From: Coxiella-like endosymbiont
GTDB taxonomy: Bacteria > Pseudomonadota > Gammaproteobacteria > Coxiellales > Coxiellaceae
Assembly: GCF_024730665.1 (NCBI RefSeq)
Contig: NZ_CP084737.1
Coordinates: 186,001 to 250,000, forward strand
DNA length: 64,000 nucleotides
Direction of reading: 5' to 3'
This document shows positions 31,872 to 42,336 of the stretch, one piece after another. Both the position numbers and the translations under genes were made by a program. The stretch's first letter is position 1. Every line of letters starts with the position of its first letter. Under the pieces are notes generated by a model. It made no database searches. It saw only the letters and a program-made list of their open reading frames with translations, and was not told the origin of the DNA.

Positions 31872-34526
31872 ATGACTGGAAAAAACCTGAATTCTCAGGA
31901 TGTGGATCCCGTGGAAACCCAGGAGTGGAAAGAAGCACTTGATTCTGTCATGCAATACGAGAGCATTGAAAGAGCAGCATTCATTTTAAATCAGCTACTG
32001 GGGCATGCTAGAAAGCTTGGCATTTCTATCCCTGCTGGTATTCAAACGCCTTATGTTAACACGCTACCTGACAAAGCAAAAATGAAATTATCTGAAGATG
32101 AAGTGAAGGTGATGGAACGCCTCACTAATTTCATGCGTTGGAATGCACTAGCTATGGTAATGCGAGCTGGACGCAAAAAGGCAGGATTAGGTGGACACCT
32201 TTCTAGTTATGCCTCTATCGCAACATTATATGAAGTGGGTTTAAATTATTTTTTTCGAGCAGACGATTTAGTATTTTTTCAAGGCCACTCTTCAGAAGGT
32301 ATTTACGCACGAGCTTTTCTTGAAGGCCGTTTAAATGAACAAGATTTAATTCACTTTCGTCAAGAAGCTTTTACCAAGGGGATATCTTCCTATCCCCATC
32401 CTCATTTAATGCCCTATTTTTGGCAGTTCCCCACAGTTTCTATGGGATTGGGACCTTTAATGGCCATTTATCAAGCACAAATGCTGAAATATTTACATTA
32501 TCGTGAATTGGAAGATACTGCCAATCGGAAAGTCTGGGCATTTTGTGGTGATGGCGAAACTGGTGAACCGGAAACGTTGGGTGCTTTATTAGTCGCCAGT
32601 CGAGAAAAATTAAATAATCTGATTTTTATCATTAATTGTAATTTGCAACGTCTTGATGGACCGGTTTCAGGTAACGGGAAAATTATTCAAGAACTCGAGG
32701 GTGTTTTTCGTGGTTCTGGGTGGCGAGTAATTAAGGTCATTTGGGGTCGGAAATGGGAGCAGTTATTTGAAAAAGATAAATCTGGTTTGCTGTTAAAACG
32801 CGTTAATGAAATGGTTGATGGAGAGTATCAGGCTTGCTGTTCTAAGGATGGTGCCTATATGCGCAAGCATTTATTTGGTAAATACCCAGACTTATTGGAA
32901 CTCGTTTCGGATATGAGCGATGATGATTTAAAGCGACTCACTGACGGCGGTCACGATCCACAGAAGGTATATGCAGCTTATGCCGAAGCGATGAAAGACA
33001 CTGGCCAACCTACGGTGATTCTTGCTAAGACGGTTAAAGGATACGGATATGGAAAAGAAGGTGAATCGCAAAATATTGCTCATAACCTAGAAGAAATTAG
33101 CGAAGAAGGATTGAAAATTTTCTGCAAGCGTTTTGAGCTACCCTTATCTGATAAGCAATTAAGCAATCTTGAATTTTATAAGCCAGCAGATGATAGTTCT
33201 GAATTACGTTATTTGCTTGAACAACGTAAAAAACTAGGAGGCTTGTTACCTGTACGAGAGGGAACTTTTGAGCCATTGAAAGTGCCAGATTTAAATCTTT
33301 TTGAGCCCATTTTAAATGGCACAGACAGCCGCACTATTTCGACTTGCGCTGTTTTCTCTCGGATTATGGGATTACTGCTGAGAGATGAAAATATTAAAGA
33401 TCATATTCTTCCTATCGTGGCTGATGAGGCACGTACGCTGGGATTGGAAGGTTTGTTTCGTCAGACTGGTATTTACGCAGTAGAAGGGCAAAAATATACG
33501 CCAGAAGATCAGCAAAAACTGATTTCTTACCGAGAAGATAAAAGGGGTCAATTACTGCAACAGGGCATTTCAGAAGCTGGCGCGATGGCTAGTTGGATTG
33601 CAGCAGCAACCTCGTTCGCTAACAATCGTTGTCCTCTAATTCCAATTTATACGTACTATGCCATGTTTGGTTACCAACGTGTAGGTGATTTGGTATGGGC
33701 TGCGGCTGATATGCAAAGTCGTGGTTTTATTTTCGGAGGATTGGCAGGTAGAACCACTTTAGCAGGCGAAGGATTACAACATCAGGATTCTCACAATTTG
33801 TTGATGTTCGGTTTTGTGCCAACGTGTCGTTCTTATGATCCTACCTTTGGTTATGAATTAGCGGTGATTATTCAAGACGGTTTGCGTCGTATGTATCAAG
33901 ATAAAGAAAACGTTTTTTATTATATCACATTGATGAATGAAAATTATGAGCACCCGGCAATTCCAAAAGGCGTTGAAAAAGGCATTGTGAAAGGGATGTA
34001 TTTGTTTAAACGAGGTAATGAAAGATTATCAAAGCGTGTACAATTGTTAGGAGCAGGCGCTATTTTGCGAGAAATTATCGCCGCTTCTGAAATTTTGGGA
34101 AAACAATTTAATGTTGCAGCTGATATATGGAGTGTACCCAGCTTTAATTTACTACGTCATGATATTGAATCGATAGATCGCTATAATCGTTTACACCCTG
34201 AAGTACCAGCAAAACAAAGTTATGTCGAAGCATGTTTAAAAGATCAAAAAGGGCCAGTAATCGCTGCAACAGATTATGTGAAATTACAAGCTGAGCAAAT
34301 TCGTAAAGCTATTAAGGGACCTTACTATGTGTTAGGTACTGATGGTTTTGGTCGCAGTGATACACGACCTATACTACGTGATTTCTTTGAGGTGGATGCT
34401 AAAATGGTGGTTTATACCGCATTGAAAGCTTTAATGGACCAAGGTGAATTTAAAAAAGATCAGCTTATTAAAGCAATGAAAAAATTAGGTATTGAACCTG
34501 ATCGTCCCGATCCTTGGACATTGTAA
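31872..34526 (+). CDS. aceE: pyruvate dehydrogenase E1 component
   Basis: Homodimeric E1 that decarboxylates pyruvate with thiamine diphosphate and reductively acetylates E2. The 884-residue protein has FMRWNALAMVMRAG, GHLSSYAS, FQGHSSEG, the ThDP motif from GDG (226-228) to NCN (255-257), and DEARTLGLEGLFRQTGIY. Size matches E. coli AceE. First gene of aceE-aceF-lpdA. It is intact over 2.6 kb while both partners are broken as given. Confidence 0.96.
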   Translation: MTGKNLNSQDVDPVETQEWKEALDSVMQYESIERAAFILNQLLGHARKLGISIPAGIQTPYVNTLPDKAKMKLSEDEVKVMERLTNFMRWNALAMVMRAGRKKAGLGGHLSSYASIATLYEVGLNYFFRADDLVFFQGHSSEGIYARAFLEGRLNEQDLIHFRQEAFTKGISSYPHPHLMPYFWQFPTVSMGLGPLMAIYQAQMLKYLHYRELEDTANRKVWAFCGDGETGEPETLGALLVASREKLNNLIFIINCNLQRLDGPVSGNGKIIQELEGVFRGSGWRVIKVIWGRKWEQLFEKDKSGLLLKRVNEMVDGEYQACCSKDGAYMRKHLFGKYPDLLELVSDMSDDDLKRLTDGGHDPQKVYAAYAEAMKDTGQPTVILAKTVKGYGYGKEGESQNIAHNLEEISEEGLKIFCKRFELPLSDKQLSNLEFYKPADDSSELRYLLEQRKKLGGLLPVREGTFEPLKVPDLNLFEPILNGTDSRTISTCAVFSRIMGLLLRDENIKDHILPIVADEARTLGLEGLFRQTGIYAVEGQKYTPEDQQKLISYREDKRGQLLQQGISEAGAMASWIAAATSFANNRCPLIPIYTYYAMFGYQRVGDLVWAAADMQSRGFIFGGLAGRTTLAGEGLQHQDSHNLLMFGFVPTCRSYDPTFGYELAVIIQDGLRRMYQDKENVFYYITLMNENYEHPAIPKGVEKGIVKGMYLFKRGNERLSKRVQLLGAGAILREIIAASEILGKQFNVAADIWSVPSFNLLRHDIESIDRYNRLHPEVPAKQSYVEACLKDQKGPVIAATDYVKLQAEQIRKAIKGPYYVLGTDGFGRSDTRPILRDFFEVDAKMVVYTALKALMDQGEFKKDQLIKAMKKLGIEPDRPDPWTL

Positions 34527-34678
34527 AAACTCATTTCTGTTAGATTGATCGTGGAATGCAGGATGAAAGGGGTATTATTCTGCGAGGGAGTACCTTCTCA
34601 CCAGATTGAAGCGACAAAAAAGAAAAGCTCTAGAATTGGTAGGATTTGGGATCAGAATAGAATAAAAAGGGGAAAACT

Positions 34679-35937
34679 GTGACAAATCGTATCGAACAAA
34701 TTGCTGTACCTAATCTTGGTGGAGTGACTGAAGTTAGTGTTGTTGAAATTTTGGTTAAACCTGGTGACAGCATTGTAAAAGAAGAAAGTTTGATCACTTT
34801 AGAAGCCAATAAAACTTCGATGGATATTCCATCGCCATTAGCAGGGAAAATTAAAGATATTCAAGTTAAAGTGGGCGACAGGCTTGAAGAAGGCGATAAA
34901 ATTTTAACTATCGAAGCGAAGGAAGAAGAAACATCTAAAAAAGAAACACTCACCAGAGAATCAGAAAAATCAGAGAAAAAAGCACTTAAAACAAAAGACT
35001 TCGAAAAAAAAATATCAGAAGGTTTTGGAATCACCATTCATGCTGGACCTGCTGTTCGCCGTATCGCTCACGAGTTTGGCATAGATTTAACAAAGATAAA
35101 GGGCACTGGGCAAAAAGACCGTCTTTTGAAAGAAGATGTGCAGCAGTTTATAAAGCAGCAATTGAAAATGTCTATCGAAAAAAAGGTGCTGAGAAAATGA
35201 GATTCCCCTCAGCTCCTGTCATTGATTTTTCTAAGTTTGGGGCTTTTGAAGAAAAACCACTGTCTAAAATTAAAAAAGCCACGAGTATCAATTTGAGTCG
35301 TAATTGGATGACGATTCCTCATGTTACCCAATTTGGAGAAGCTGATATCACTGAGCTAGAAGCATTTCGTCAAAGTCAAAAAGAATACGCCGCTAAACAA
35401 AATGTGCGATTAACGCTACTCGTTTTTATCATTAAAGTAGTAATTAATGCACTGAAAGAATTTCCACATTTTAATTCTTCATTAGATCATTCTAGTAATA
35501 ATTTAATTTTAAAGAAATATTTTCACATTGGCATAGCAGTAGATACACGAGAAGGATTAGTGGTGCCAGTAATTCGTGATGCAGATAAAAAGGGATTACT
35601 TGAATTGGCTAAAGAATTGAGGAGAATTAGCGAGAAAGCACGTACGAATGGATTGAGTTTTAATGATATTCAAGGAGGTTGTTTCAGTATATCGAGTTTA
35701 GGTGGTATTGGCGGTACAGCATTCACACCTATCATCAATGTGCCGGAGGTAGCAATTTTAGGAATTTCTGAAATGCAATGGAAACCTATTTGCGATAAAA
35801 CGGGTGATTGCAAGACGCGATTAATGTTGCCGTTGAGTCTATCTTACGATCACCGTGTTATCGATGGGGCAGAGGCCGCCCGTTTTGTTGTTTATTTAGC
35901 AACACTTTTATCTGATATAAGAATGTTATTATTGTAA
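34679..35937 (+). pseudogene. aceF: aceF, dihydrolipoamide acetyltransferase (E2), one frameshift
   Basis: E2 core of the pyruvate dehydrogenase complex. One lipoyl domain (lysine in LEANKTSMDIPSP), a charged linker, the E1/E3-binding domain (AGPAVRRIAHEFGIDLTKIKGTG), then the catalytic domain with HFNSSL, GIAVDTREGLVVPVIRDAD and SYDHRVIDGAEAARF. The start is a GTG. The frame breaks in the A7 run at 35178-35184. One added A gives KKGAEKMRFPSAPVIDFS and 419 residues. A single lipoyl domain makes it smaller than E. coli AceF. Confidence 0.9.
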
Positions 35938-36027
35938 CTATCATTTGTAGTTTGATTATAGGAAGACGGATGAGCGTAACATAGTCCTGATGATACAATC
36001 AGAGTTCTAATAAAACTGAGAGGAAAA

Positions 36028-37440
36028 ATGGAAAAAGAAATTGAAACTGAAGTCGTTGTGCTAGGTAGTGGCCCGGGCGGTTACACTGCTGCATTTCGTG
36101 CGGCGGATCTGGGCAAAAAGGTGTTATTAGTCGAACGATACGAGACCCTTGGCGGTATATGTTTGAATGTCGGTTGTATTCCTTCAAAAGCATTGTTGCA
36201 CATAGCAAAAGTGATAGGCGATGTTAATGACATTGTTTCGTTAGGGATCAGTTTTAGTAAACCAAAATTAGATATAAAAAAAATTCGAGGTTGGAAAGAA
36301 AGTGTTATAAAGAAATTAACGGGTGGCCTTAAGATGATGGCCAAACAACGAAAAGTGGAGCTTTGCACTGGCTTTGGAAAATTTACTGGCATCAATGAAA
36401 TTACTGTTGCAAAAAAGAGAAAACAGTAATCCGTTTTGAGAAAGCGATTATTGCTGTTGGTTCTTCACCCATTAAATTACCATTTCTTCCTGAAGACCCT
36501 CGCATTATAGATTCAACAGGAGCATTAGAACTAGAAAATATCAAGATGCATTTGTTAGTTCTTGGAGGGGTATCATCGGCTTAGAAATGGCAACGATTTA
36601 CCATGCATTGGGTGCGAAAATCAGTATTGTGGAAAGGATGGATCAAATTATTTCGGGAGGAGCAGATGCTGATATTGTTCAGCCCCTACATCAGCGCATT
36701 AAAAACTTCTACGAAGCTGTTTTATTAAAAACTAGTGTTACTAAAGTGGAAGCAAAAAAAATGGACTTTATGTGACATTTGAAGGTGAAAATGCGCCTAC
36801 AGAACCTCAGAAATATGATTGTATTTTAGTGGCTGTGGGACGTACGCCGAATGGGAAATTGATCGATGCAGAAAAAGCAGGCGTGAAAGTAGATGGGCGA
36901 GGTTATATTTCGGTTGATAAACAAATGCGTACAAATGTTCCGCACATTTACGCAATTGGTGATGTAGTAGGTCAGCCCATGTTAGCGCATAAAGCGACTT
37001 ATGAAGGACGTTTAGCTGCTGAAGTCATTGCGGATGAAAAAAAACATTATAATGATGCCCGTTGTATTCCAGCCGTAGCTTATACGGATCCTGAAGTTGC
37101 TTGGGTTGGGGTAACTGAAAATAAAGCCAAAAAAGAAGGCATAAAATATAAAAAAGGAGTATTGCCCTGGGTAGTGAGTGGTCGTGCCTTGTCGCTTAAT
37201 CGTAGTGGGGGTTTTACAAAACTATTATTTGATGAAAACGGCATGGTGATAGGAGGCGGTATTGTAGGCGTCAATGCCGGAGATTTGATTTCCGAGGTAG
37301 CTTTAGCTATTGAAATGGGTTGTGACGCCGAAGACCTGGCTTTAACCATCCATCCACACCCAACGTTATCAGAAACAGTGATGATGGCTTGCGAAATGTA
37401 TAAAGGGACCATTACTGATTTAATACCGATTAAAGAATAA
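36028..37440 (+). pseudogene. lpdA: lpdA, dihydrolipoamide dehydrogenase (E3), three frameshifts
   Basis: FAD enzyme that reoxidises dihydrolipoamide in the dehydrogenase complexes. Seen are GSGPGGYTAAFRAADLG, the redox pair GGICLNVGCIPSKALLH, the NAD site LGGGIIGLEMATIYHALG, YAIGDVVGQPMLAHKA and the active-site HPHPTLSE. Three breaks, each restored by one base, lie in A6 (36411-36416), G4 (36567-36570) and A8 (36755-36762). The repaired protein is 471 residues, full size. Every catalytic motif survives. Three hits in one 1.4-kb gene would mean clear decay if real, but aceE is intact. Confidence 0.9.
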
Positions 37441-37957
37441 ACTACCTACGGCTTGTTCATTATCGCTTGCATCCCGTGATCAAGCCGAAGGAACGTGAAG
37501 TTTGTTATATTTCATGTTCTTTTCAGCGTAATACCATACTTCGATTTACTCCACACTGTTTTTAATCTTAACAGTTTCACTATTTCATTAACCGCGTTTC
37601 CCAATCATTATAACATCATCAAATAGCTGTTTATTTTTCAATAAAGCGTTTAGCAAGAAAATTTCTGTAAAGAATTTTTGACGAAATTTCAGCTACATTA
37701 TTAAATGGCCAATAGGGCTTTTATAAGGGAATAAATAACGAATGTCTGTTAAATTTAATTGGATTATAATGACGCACATTGTTCAATAGCATATTGGAAA
37801 GCTATCCTGAATCCTTTGGAATTTAAAATCCTCAACCGTAGATGTGGTTCCCTATTTGGTGATTCTAAATAGCCAAAAGGTTAGGTACTCCTAAATGAAG
37901 ATAGTACTCAATATTTTCTAGGTTCCTGGCTCAAAACCGTTTAAGATAGGTTCTCTT
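37441..37957. other. gene-free stretch
   Basis: About 0.5 kb between lpdA and bioC. No gene or RNA is recognised. A weak long-loop inverted repeat (CGGCTTG with CAAGCCG, about 37448-37493) just after lpdA could aid termination. Confidence 0.45.
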
Positions 37958-38863
37958 GTGATAAAAGAGTCTTTTGTTATCGATAGATGTGCTGTGGAAA
38001 AATCTTTATCTGCTGCTGCAAGAACTTATGATGGTAGCGCTAAGATTCCCAATCTTATTGCAGATCGCCTGCTGGATCGGCTCGATTTTATTCGCCTTAA
38101 GCCTACGTGGATAATGGATTTTGGTATGCGAACGGGTTATACGATGCGGCATCTTAAGAAGCGATATAATACGGCAAGTATAGTAGGTATAGAATCCTCC
38201 TTGCCGATGCTTTTACAAGGAAGAAATGGAGTGGTAGGAGAATATACGTCATTGCCATTTGCAGATTGTTCGATAGATCTAATTTTTTCTAATTTAACTT
38301 TTCACTGGTCTGTGAATCTTCAACAAACTTTAGGAGAATGCCGGCGAGTTTTGAAACCTAAGGGATTATTATTATTTAGTACAATGGGGCCAGAGACATT
38401 GAAAGAATTGCGGGAGAGCTTTTCAGATGGAAGGTGGCACGTACATGCATTTTATGATATGCATGATATTGGCGATACCCTAACCCATTTAAGTTTTGTA
38501 GATCCAGTTATGGATATGCAGCAACTTACTGTGCATTATTCTTCTATTTTTCAATTACTGAAAGATTTAAAGTTAATAGGTGCACATAATGCGGCTAAAG
38601 GTCGTTGTAAAGGATTAACAGGAAAAATGCATTGGCAGTGCATGCTGAAATCTTACGAAGACCAACGTAACGAAAATGGTGCTTTGCCGGTTACGCTAGA
38701 AGTTATTTATGGTCATGCTTTTGGTGCTGAGCTTAACCAATTCGAAGGTCAGCAAGGAGAGATTTTCATTCCAATCGATAGAATTAAAGCGAGGAGTGAA
38801 AAAAGTAGTCTGTCATATCTTGCATTAATCATCATTATTGGATTTAAAATCAAAAGACATTAA
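37958..38863 (+). CDS. bioC: BioC-like malonyl-ACP O-methyltransferase (biotin synthesis)
   Basis: Class I SAM methyltransferase whose family methylates malonyl-ACP to prime biotin synthesis. Seen are the early region ARTYDG, motif I as MDFGMRTG (about 53-60), the acidic residue in GIESSLPMLLQG, and LPFADCSIDLIFSNLTFHW followed by ECRRVLKPKGLLLFSTMGPETLKEL-type sequence, a BioC hallmark. Motif I is unusual: most members read DLGCGTG or DAGCGPG, whereas Met and Arg replace Cys and Gly here. The start is a GTG. The 3' end overlaps xseB on the opposite strand by 39 bp, and the last 25 or so residues look like a non-homologous tail. Confidence 0.82.
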   Translation: MIKESFVIDRCAVEKSLSAAARTYDGSAKIPNLIADRLLDRLDFIRLKPTWIMDFGMRTGYTMRHLKKRYNTASIVGIESSLPMLLQGRNGVVGEYTSLPFADCSIDLIFSNLTFHWSVNLQQTLGECRRVLKPKGLLLFSTMGPETLKELRESFSDGRWHVHAFYDMHDIGDTLTHLSFVDPVMDMQQLTVHYSSIFQLLKDLKLIGAHNAAKGRCKGLTGKMHWQCMLKSYEDQRNENGALPVTLEVIYGHAFGAELNQFEGQQGEIFIPIDRIKARSEKSSLSYLALIIIIGFKIKRH

Positions 38864-39076
38864 TGTTTCTTTTCCTGATTGATTTGTTAAAATCTTTACT
38901 TTCTGCTCTGCTGTTTCAAGCGCTTTTTGGCATTCACGAATCAATCTTACCCCTTTTTCAAAGCTTTTAAGCGATTCCTCGAGAGGAAGGTTTCCCCGCT
39001 CCATTTGTTCGATAAGTGCAGTTAAGTGATCTAGCGACTTTTCAAAGTTGAAATCTTCTGTTTTTTTGCAGGGCAT
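38825..39076 (-). CDS. xseB: exodeoxyribonuclease VII small subunit
   Basis: Small subunit of ExoVII, which degrades single-stranded DNA. The 83-residue protein has the family pattern FEKSLDHLTALIEQMERGNLPLEESLKSFEKGV, then CQKALETAEQKV. It converges on bioC with a 39-bp overlap. The large subunit gene xseA is not in this window, nor is ispA, which often follows xseB. Confidence 0.92.
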   Translation of the reverse strand: MPCKKTEDFNFEKSLDHLTALIEQMERGNLPLEESLKSFEKGVRLIRECQKALETAEQKVKILTNQSGKETLMSFDFKSNNDD

Positions 39077-40506
39077 AAATTTCCTCTTAATGCTGTTGTC
39101 TTCACCTGCATCAGCTAATATATCATGGATTCGCGAGATATTTTTGCATTAACAAATAACTTAATTTTCTGATGGATTGAGCTAAAATAAAATCATCTTT
39201 TAACTCACAGCGGATGCGAATATTTTCTAAAAGTTGATAACAGCAAAGAACGATTCTAACGCTCCTCTACCTCCAGGAAATAGATTTCGCCCACCTCACC
39301 CTTGTGTTATAATTGTTATATATTGATTTAGGAGCCGACACGGGGGTTACCCAATCTGCCCAGCTGATCAACAGCGTATTTTATAATTTTAATAGCGATA
39401 ACGAATAATGGCCCATTGCAATACTATCATCATAACAATACTGTTTAATCTCTTATTTTAAGAAAAGGTTTATTCTCACGATAGCATTAGCTGTGTTTTG
39501 TAAAATTTTTTCTTATTCCGGTTGCACCTAAATCCATTATTTCTCTCGAAAGGGCAGATCTTGCATGATGTCTTCATTTGTAATTTCAATCTTAGAAGCA
39601 ATACTCATAGTTAGTCTCTCTTATATAGGAACATCCCTGCACTAAAAACGTTGAGTGAGAATTGTTTCTGTGCATTATAATCCATCGAAGTATATTGAGG
39701 AGGTATCGTCAAAAAACAGAAGCTGATGTCATAGTAGATTACCTTTAAACGTTCTTTCTGTATGTTCGCGAGATTGCTATGGGATCAATTTGAGAGTAAC
39801 AGTCATACCGAACAAAAGCATGTTGAGCTTCATAAACTGAATTGTTAACTGTTTTTCTAAAACAAAAACCTGACGCTGATATGTATTATTAAATTATTTT
39901 AATCAATCTATTCCTGAAAATTGTAGAAATTATGATACTTGTTTTACATCATCCACAAACTTACGGTGCCTAAAAAGCACTCTCTTGTATTTGCTATATA
40001 CGAGAGCTGTTGGTTTAATTATGAGATGATTCGCTACGACTAGAGTGCAATTATTTATCAAATTTATCAATAAAGTAGCATTAGTAGGATTTAGTCAACC
40101 TGAATAGTATAGTGTTTTTCGTCTTCGCTTAGAGAATCTTAAACGGGATATAGCTGATCATTATATTTGGTGATATCTCTAAAACGCAATAGAAAATAGA
40201 ATATTGAACTTCATTACGACAAAATACTTTTTGATAAATTGTGTCAGTTACGTAAAAAATTTACCATGGAGCCCATTGCGATTTTCAGTAACATATCATT
40301 GGTTGAAATGGCAGTTTATTTGTCTACAAATGAGAATGAATTTTTTGTGATTAACAGCATTGAACAGAGAAAATTGACAACCTATGAGAATTTGTTTCTT
40401 CAAGTGATTAATGAATATAAATCGCTATAATAAGAAAAATAAGCTTTCTTTTTTAAAAAATTTCCTTACAATTTTAAAGACCTTCATTTCTTAAAAGGAA
40501 AAGATT
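39077..40506. other. 1.4-kb gene-free region
   Basis: No recognised gene. A plus-strand frame of 63 codons at 40239-40430 has no family signature. A short frame near 39325-39405 could be a remnant (it would read GADTGVTQSAQLINS) but I cannot place it. Likely decayed DNA. Confidence 0.45.
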
Positions 40507-40896
40507 ATGGCAACAAAAAAAAGAACTTCTTCTCGGACAAAATTAACTACCCAAAAACCGAAATTGAAAACAGCAAAAATGACTGTTGTCAAAGAGCGTA
40601 TGACTAAATCGCAGATTTTAGCTCATTTAGCTGAAGCCACTGAACTTACCAAAAAACAAGTAGGGTTAGTTCTTGAAACGTTGATTGGCTTGAGTCAAGC
40701 TCACCTTAAGAAGGGCGGTGCGGGTGAATTTGTAATCCCCGGGCTCGCAAAATGTATGGTTAAGCGCAAACCAGCAACAAAAGCACGGAAAGGAATCAAT
40801 CCATTTACGGGTGAAGCGATGGTGTTTAAAGCAAAGCCTGCTAGAAATGTCGTAAAAATTCGTCCTTTAAAGCAACTTAAAGAAATGGTTGAATAA
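40507..40896 (+). CDS. HU-family DNA-binding protein with lysine-rich N-terminus
   Basis: The C-terminal 95 residues follow the HU/IHF fold: MTKSQILAHLAEATELTKKQVGLVLETL, then GEFVIPGLAKCMVKRKPATKARKGINPFTGE and RNVVKIRPLKQLKEMV. A basic arm of about 30 residues rich in K, T and S precedes it. This looks like the extended HU-like proteins of intracellular gammaproteobacteria. It probably compacts the nucleoid. Strong AAAAGGAAAAG precedes the start, and a second basic-protein gene follows after 16 bp. Confidence 0.85.
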   Translation: MATKKRTSSRTKLTTQKPKLKTAKMTVVKERMTKSQILAHLAEATELTKKQVGLVLETLIGLSQAHLKKGGAGEFVIPGLAKCMVKRKPATKARKGINPFTGEAMVFKAKPARNVVKIRPLKQLKEMVE

Positions 40897-40912
40897 GGAA
40901 AAGGAGATAGAA

Positions 40913-41190
40913 ATGCGAAAACCACCAGCAAAATCAACTGCCCTCAAAAAGGCTGAGATGGCAGTGAAGAAACTGAAAGTACGCTTAAAAAAGGCTGAGG
41001 CAAAAGTTAAAAAAGAATTAGCTAATGCTAAGAAGTCAAAAAATAAAGTTGAAAAAACAACGAAAAAAGTGCGACGCTCAACAAAAAAAGATTACCATCA
41101 TTAAAAACAGGAGCGAAACGTAAAAGCCCACAGAAGATTATAAAGACTCGCCAAAAACTAGGACGTCCATCTAAAATGGAAATAATGTAA
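40913..41190 (+). CDS. lysine-rich histone-like basic protein, frameshifted tail
   Basis: As given the protein is 63 residues, extremely rich in K and A (KKAEMAVKKLKVRLKKAEAKVKKEL), with heptad-like spacing suggesting a coiled helix, similar in style to histone H1-like proteins of Coxiella and Chlamydia. The frame ends at 41104. One added A in the A7 run at 41083-41089 extends it to a stop at 41188-41190 (92 residues) with a basic tail containing KRKSPQKIIKTRQKLGRPSK, where GRPSK resembles an AT-hook core. AAGGAG precedes the ATG at 40913. It is probably co-transcribed with the HU-like gene. Confidence 0.7.
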
Positions 41191-41194
41191 GCCC

Positions 41195-42336
41195 TCACTC
41201 GTCGGCTGAGTCACTTTGCTCAGCTGACGTTTTAGTGAGTCGAAGCCAATTATCCAATCCTCCTTTTAAATGATAGACCTTTTGAAATCCTTTTCGTTCG
41301 AAGAAAGTGATAGCGATTTGGCTTCGAATACCTTTTTGGCAGTAAACGATTATCATTTTATTCCTATCTTTCTGCTTGAATCCATCAATAGCATGGGGTA
41401 AGTCAGACAAGGGCAGATTAATGGCATTGCTAATATGTCCTTGTTGCCATTCATCCGATTCTCGTACATCTATAAACAACACGTCATTAGAAAGTTTTAA
41501 GGAGGTTGGATCAATGGTTTTAATCTCTGCGCTATTCTCATCAGGGCACAGGGGTTGATAGTTAATTAGTTCAATTTTTTCGGGACAACGGCACTCACAA
41601 TTTTGACGAACAGGAATGCTGAAGATCGAAACTGACATAGTTAACGAATTGAGTTGCCAGAGTTTTCCGATCAGAGGATAAAATTGGTGTTTAGTAGGAA
41701 CGTCTTGGAGGATGTACTTGATGGCTTCTAATGCCTGTATGCTTCCAATTATGCCAGGCAGTGCGCCGATAACCCCAACCTCTGTGCAATTATATATAGT
41801 ATTTACTGGGCGACCATCCTTCTGTGCAGGGAAAAGGCATCGATAACACGGTCCACTATTCACGTTGAAAATAGCCACCTGTCCTTCAAATTCGCTGATT
41901 GCACCATAGACGACGGGCTTGGCGAGTTTTACAGCATAATCGCTGATGAGATATTTCGTTGATAGATTATCTGTGCTGTCGATAATAATGTCGTATTTTT
42001 TAAATAGAGAAGACGCATTTTGATTATTTAATTGTTCTTGATACACTTGATAATCAATACTTGAGTTTATATGGTATAGCGATTGTTTAGCACACTCTGC
42101 TTTTGACTTAGAAACATCTTCTTCTTTGAAAAGAATTTGCCTTTGTAAATTTGACCAATCGACTGTATCAAAATCGATAATACCGATTGTGCCTATACCA
42201 GCTGCTGACAAATAAAGAAGTGTCGGACATCCCAAGCCTCCTGCGCCAATACACAGGACACGGGCTTTTTCAGTGCTTTTTGACCTGCTTCTCCAATTAT
42301 GGCTATATGACGTATATAACGTTGATAATTGTTCAT
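41195..42336 (-). pseudogene. ThiF/MoeB-family adenylyltransferase fused to rhodanese, one frameshift
   Basis: E1-like enzyme that adenylates the C-terminus of a sulfur-carrier protein (ThiS or MoaD). The N-terminal frame (ATG at 42336) reads MNNYQRYIRHI and IGEAGQKAL, then breaks. One added A in a coding-strand A5 run (plus T5, 42266-42270) gives KARVLCIGAGGLGCPTLLYLSAAG. Further motifs are DFDTVDWSNLQRQ, the ATP/acceptor region IIDSTDNLSTKYLISD and zinc cysteine pairs CYRC and CECRC. The last 100 residues form a rhodanese domain with DVRESDEWQQGHI and active-site Cys in YCQKGIRS. About 380 residues restored. Whether it serves thiamine or molybdopterin synthesis is not decided. Confidence 0.85.

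Noticed and set aside
40239-40430. 63-codon plus-strand frame before the HU-like gene
   Set aside because: Start codon context is poor and I recognise no family; may be a fragment but not supportable as a gene.
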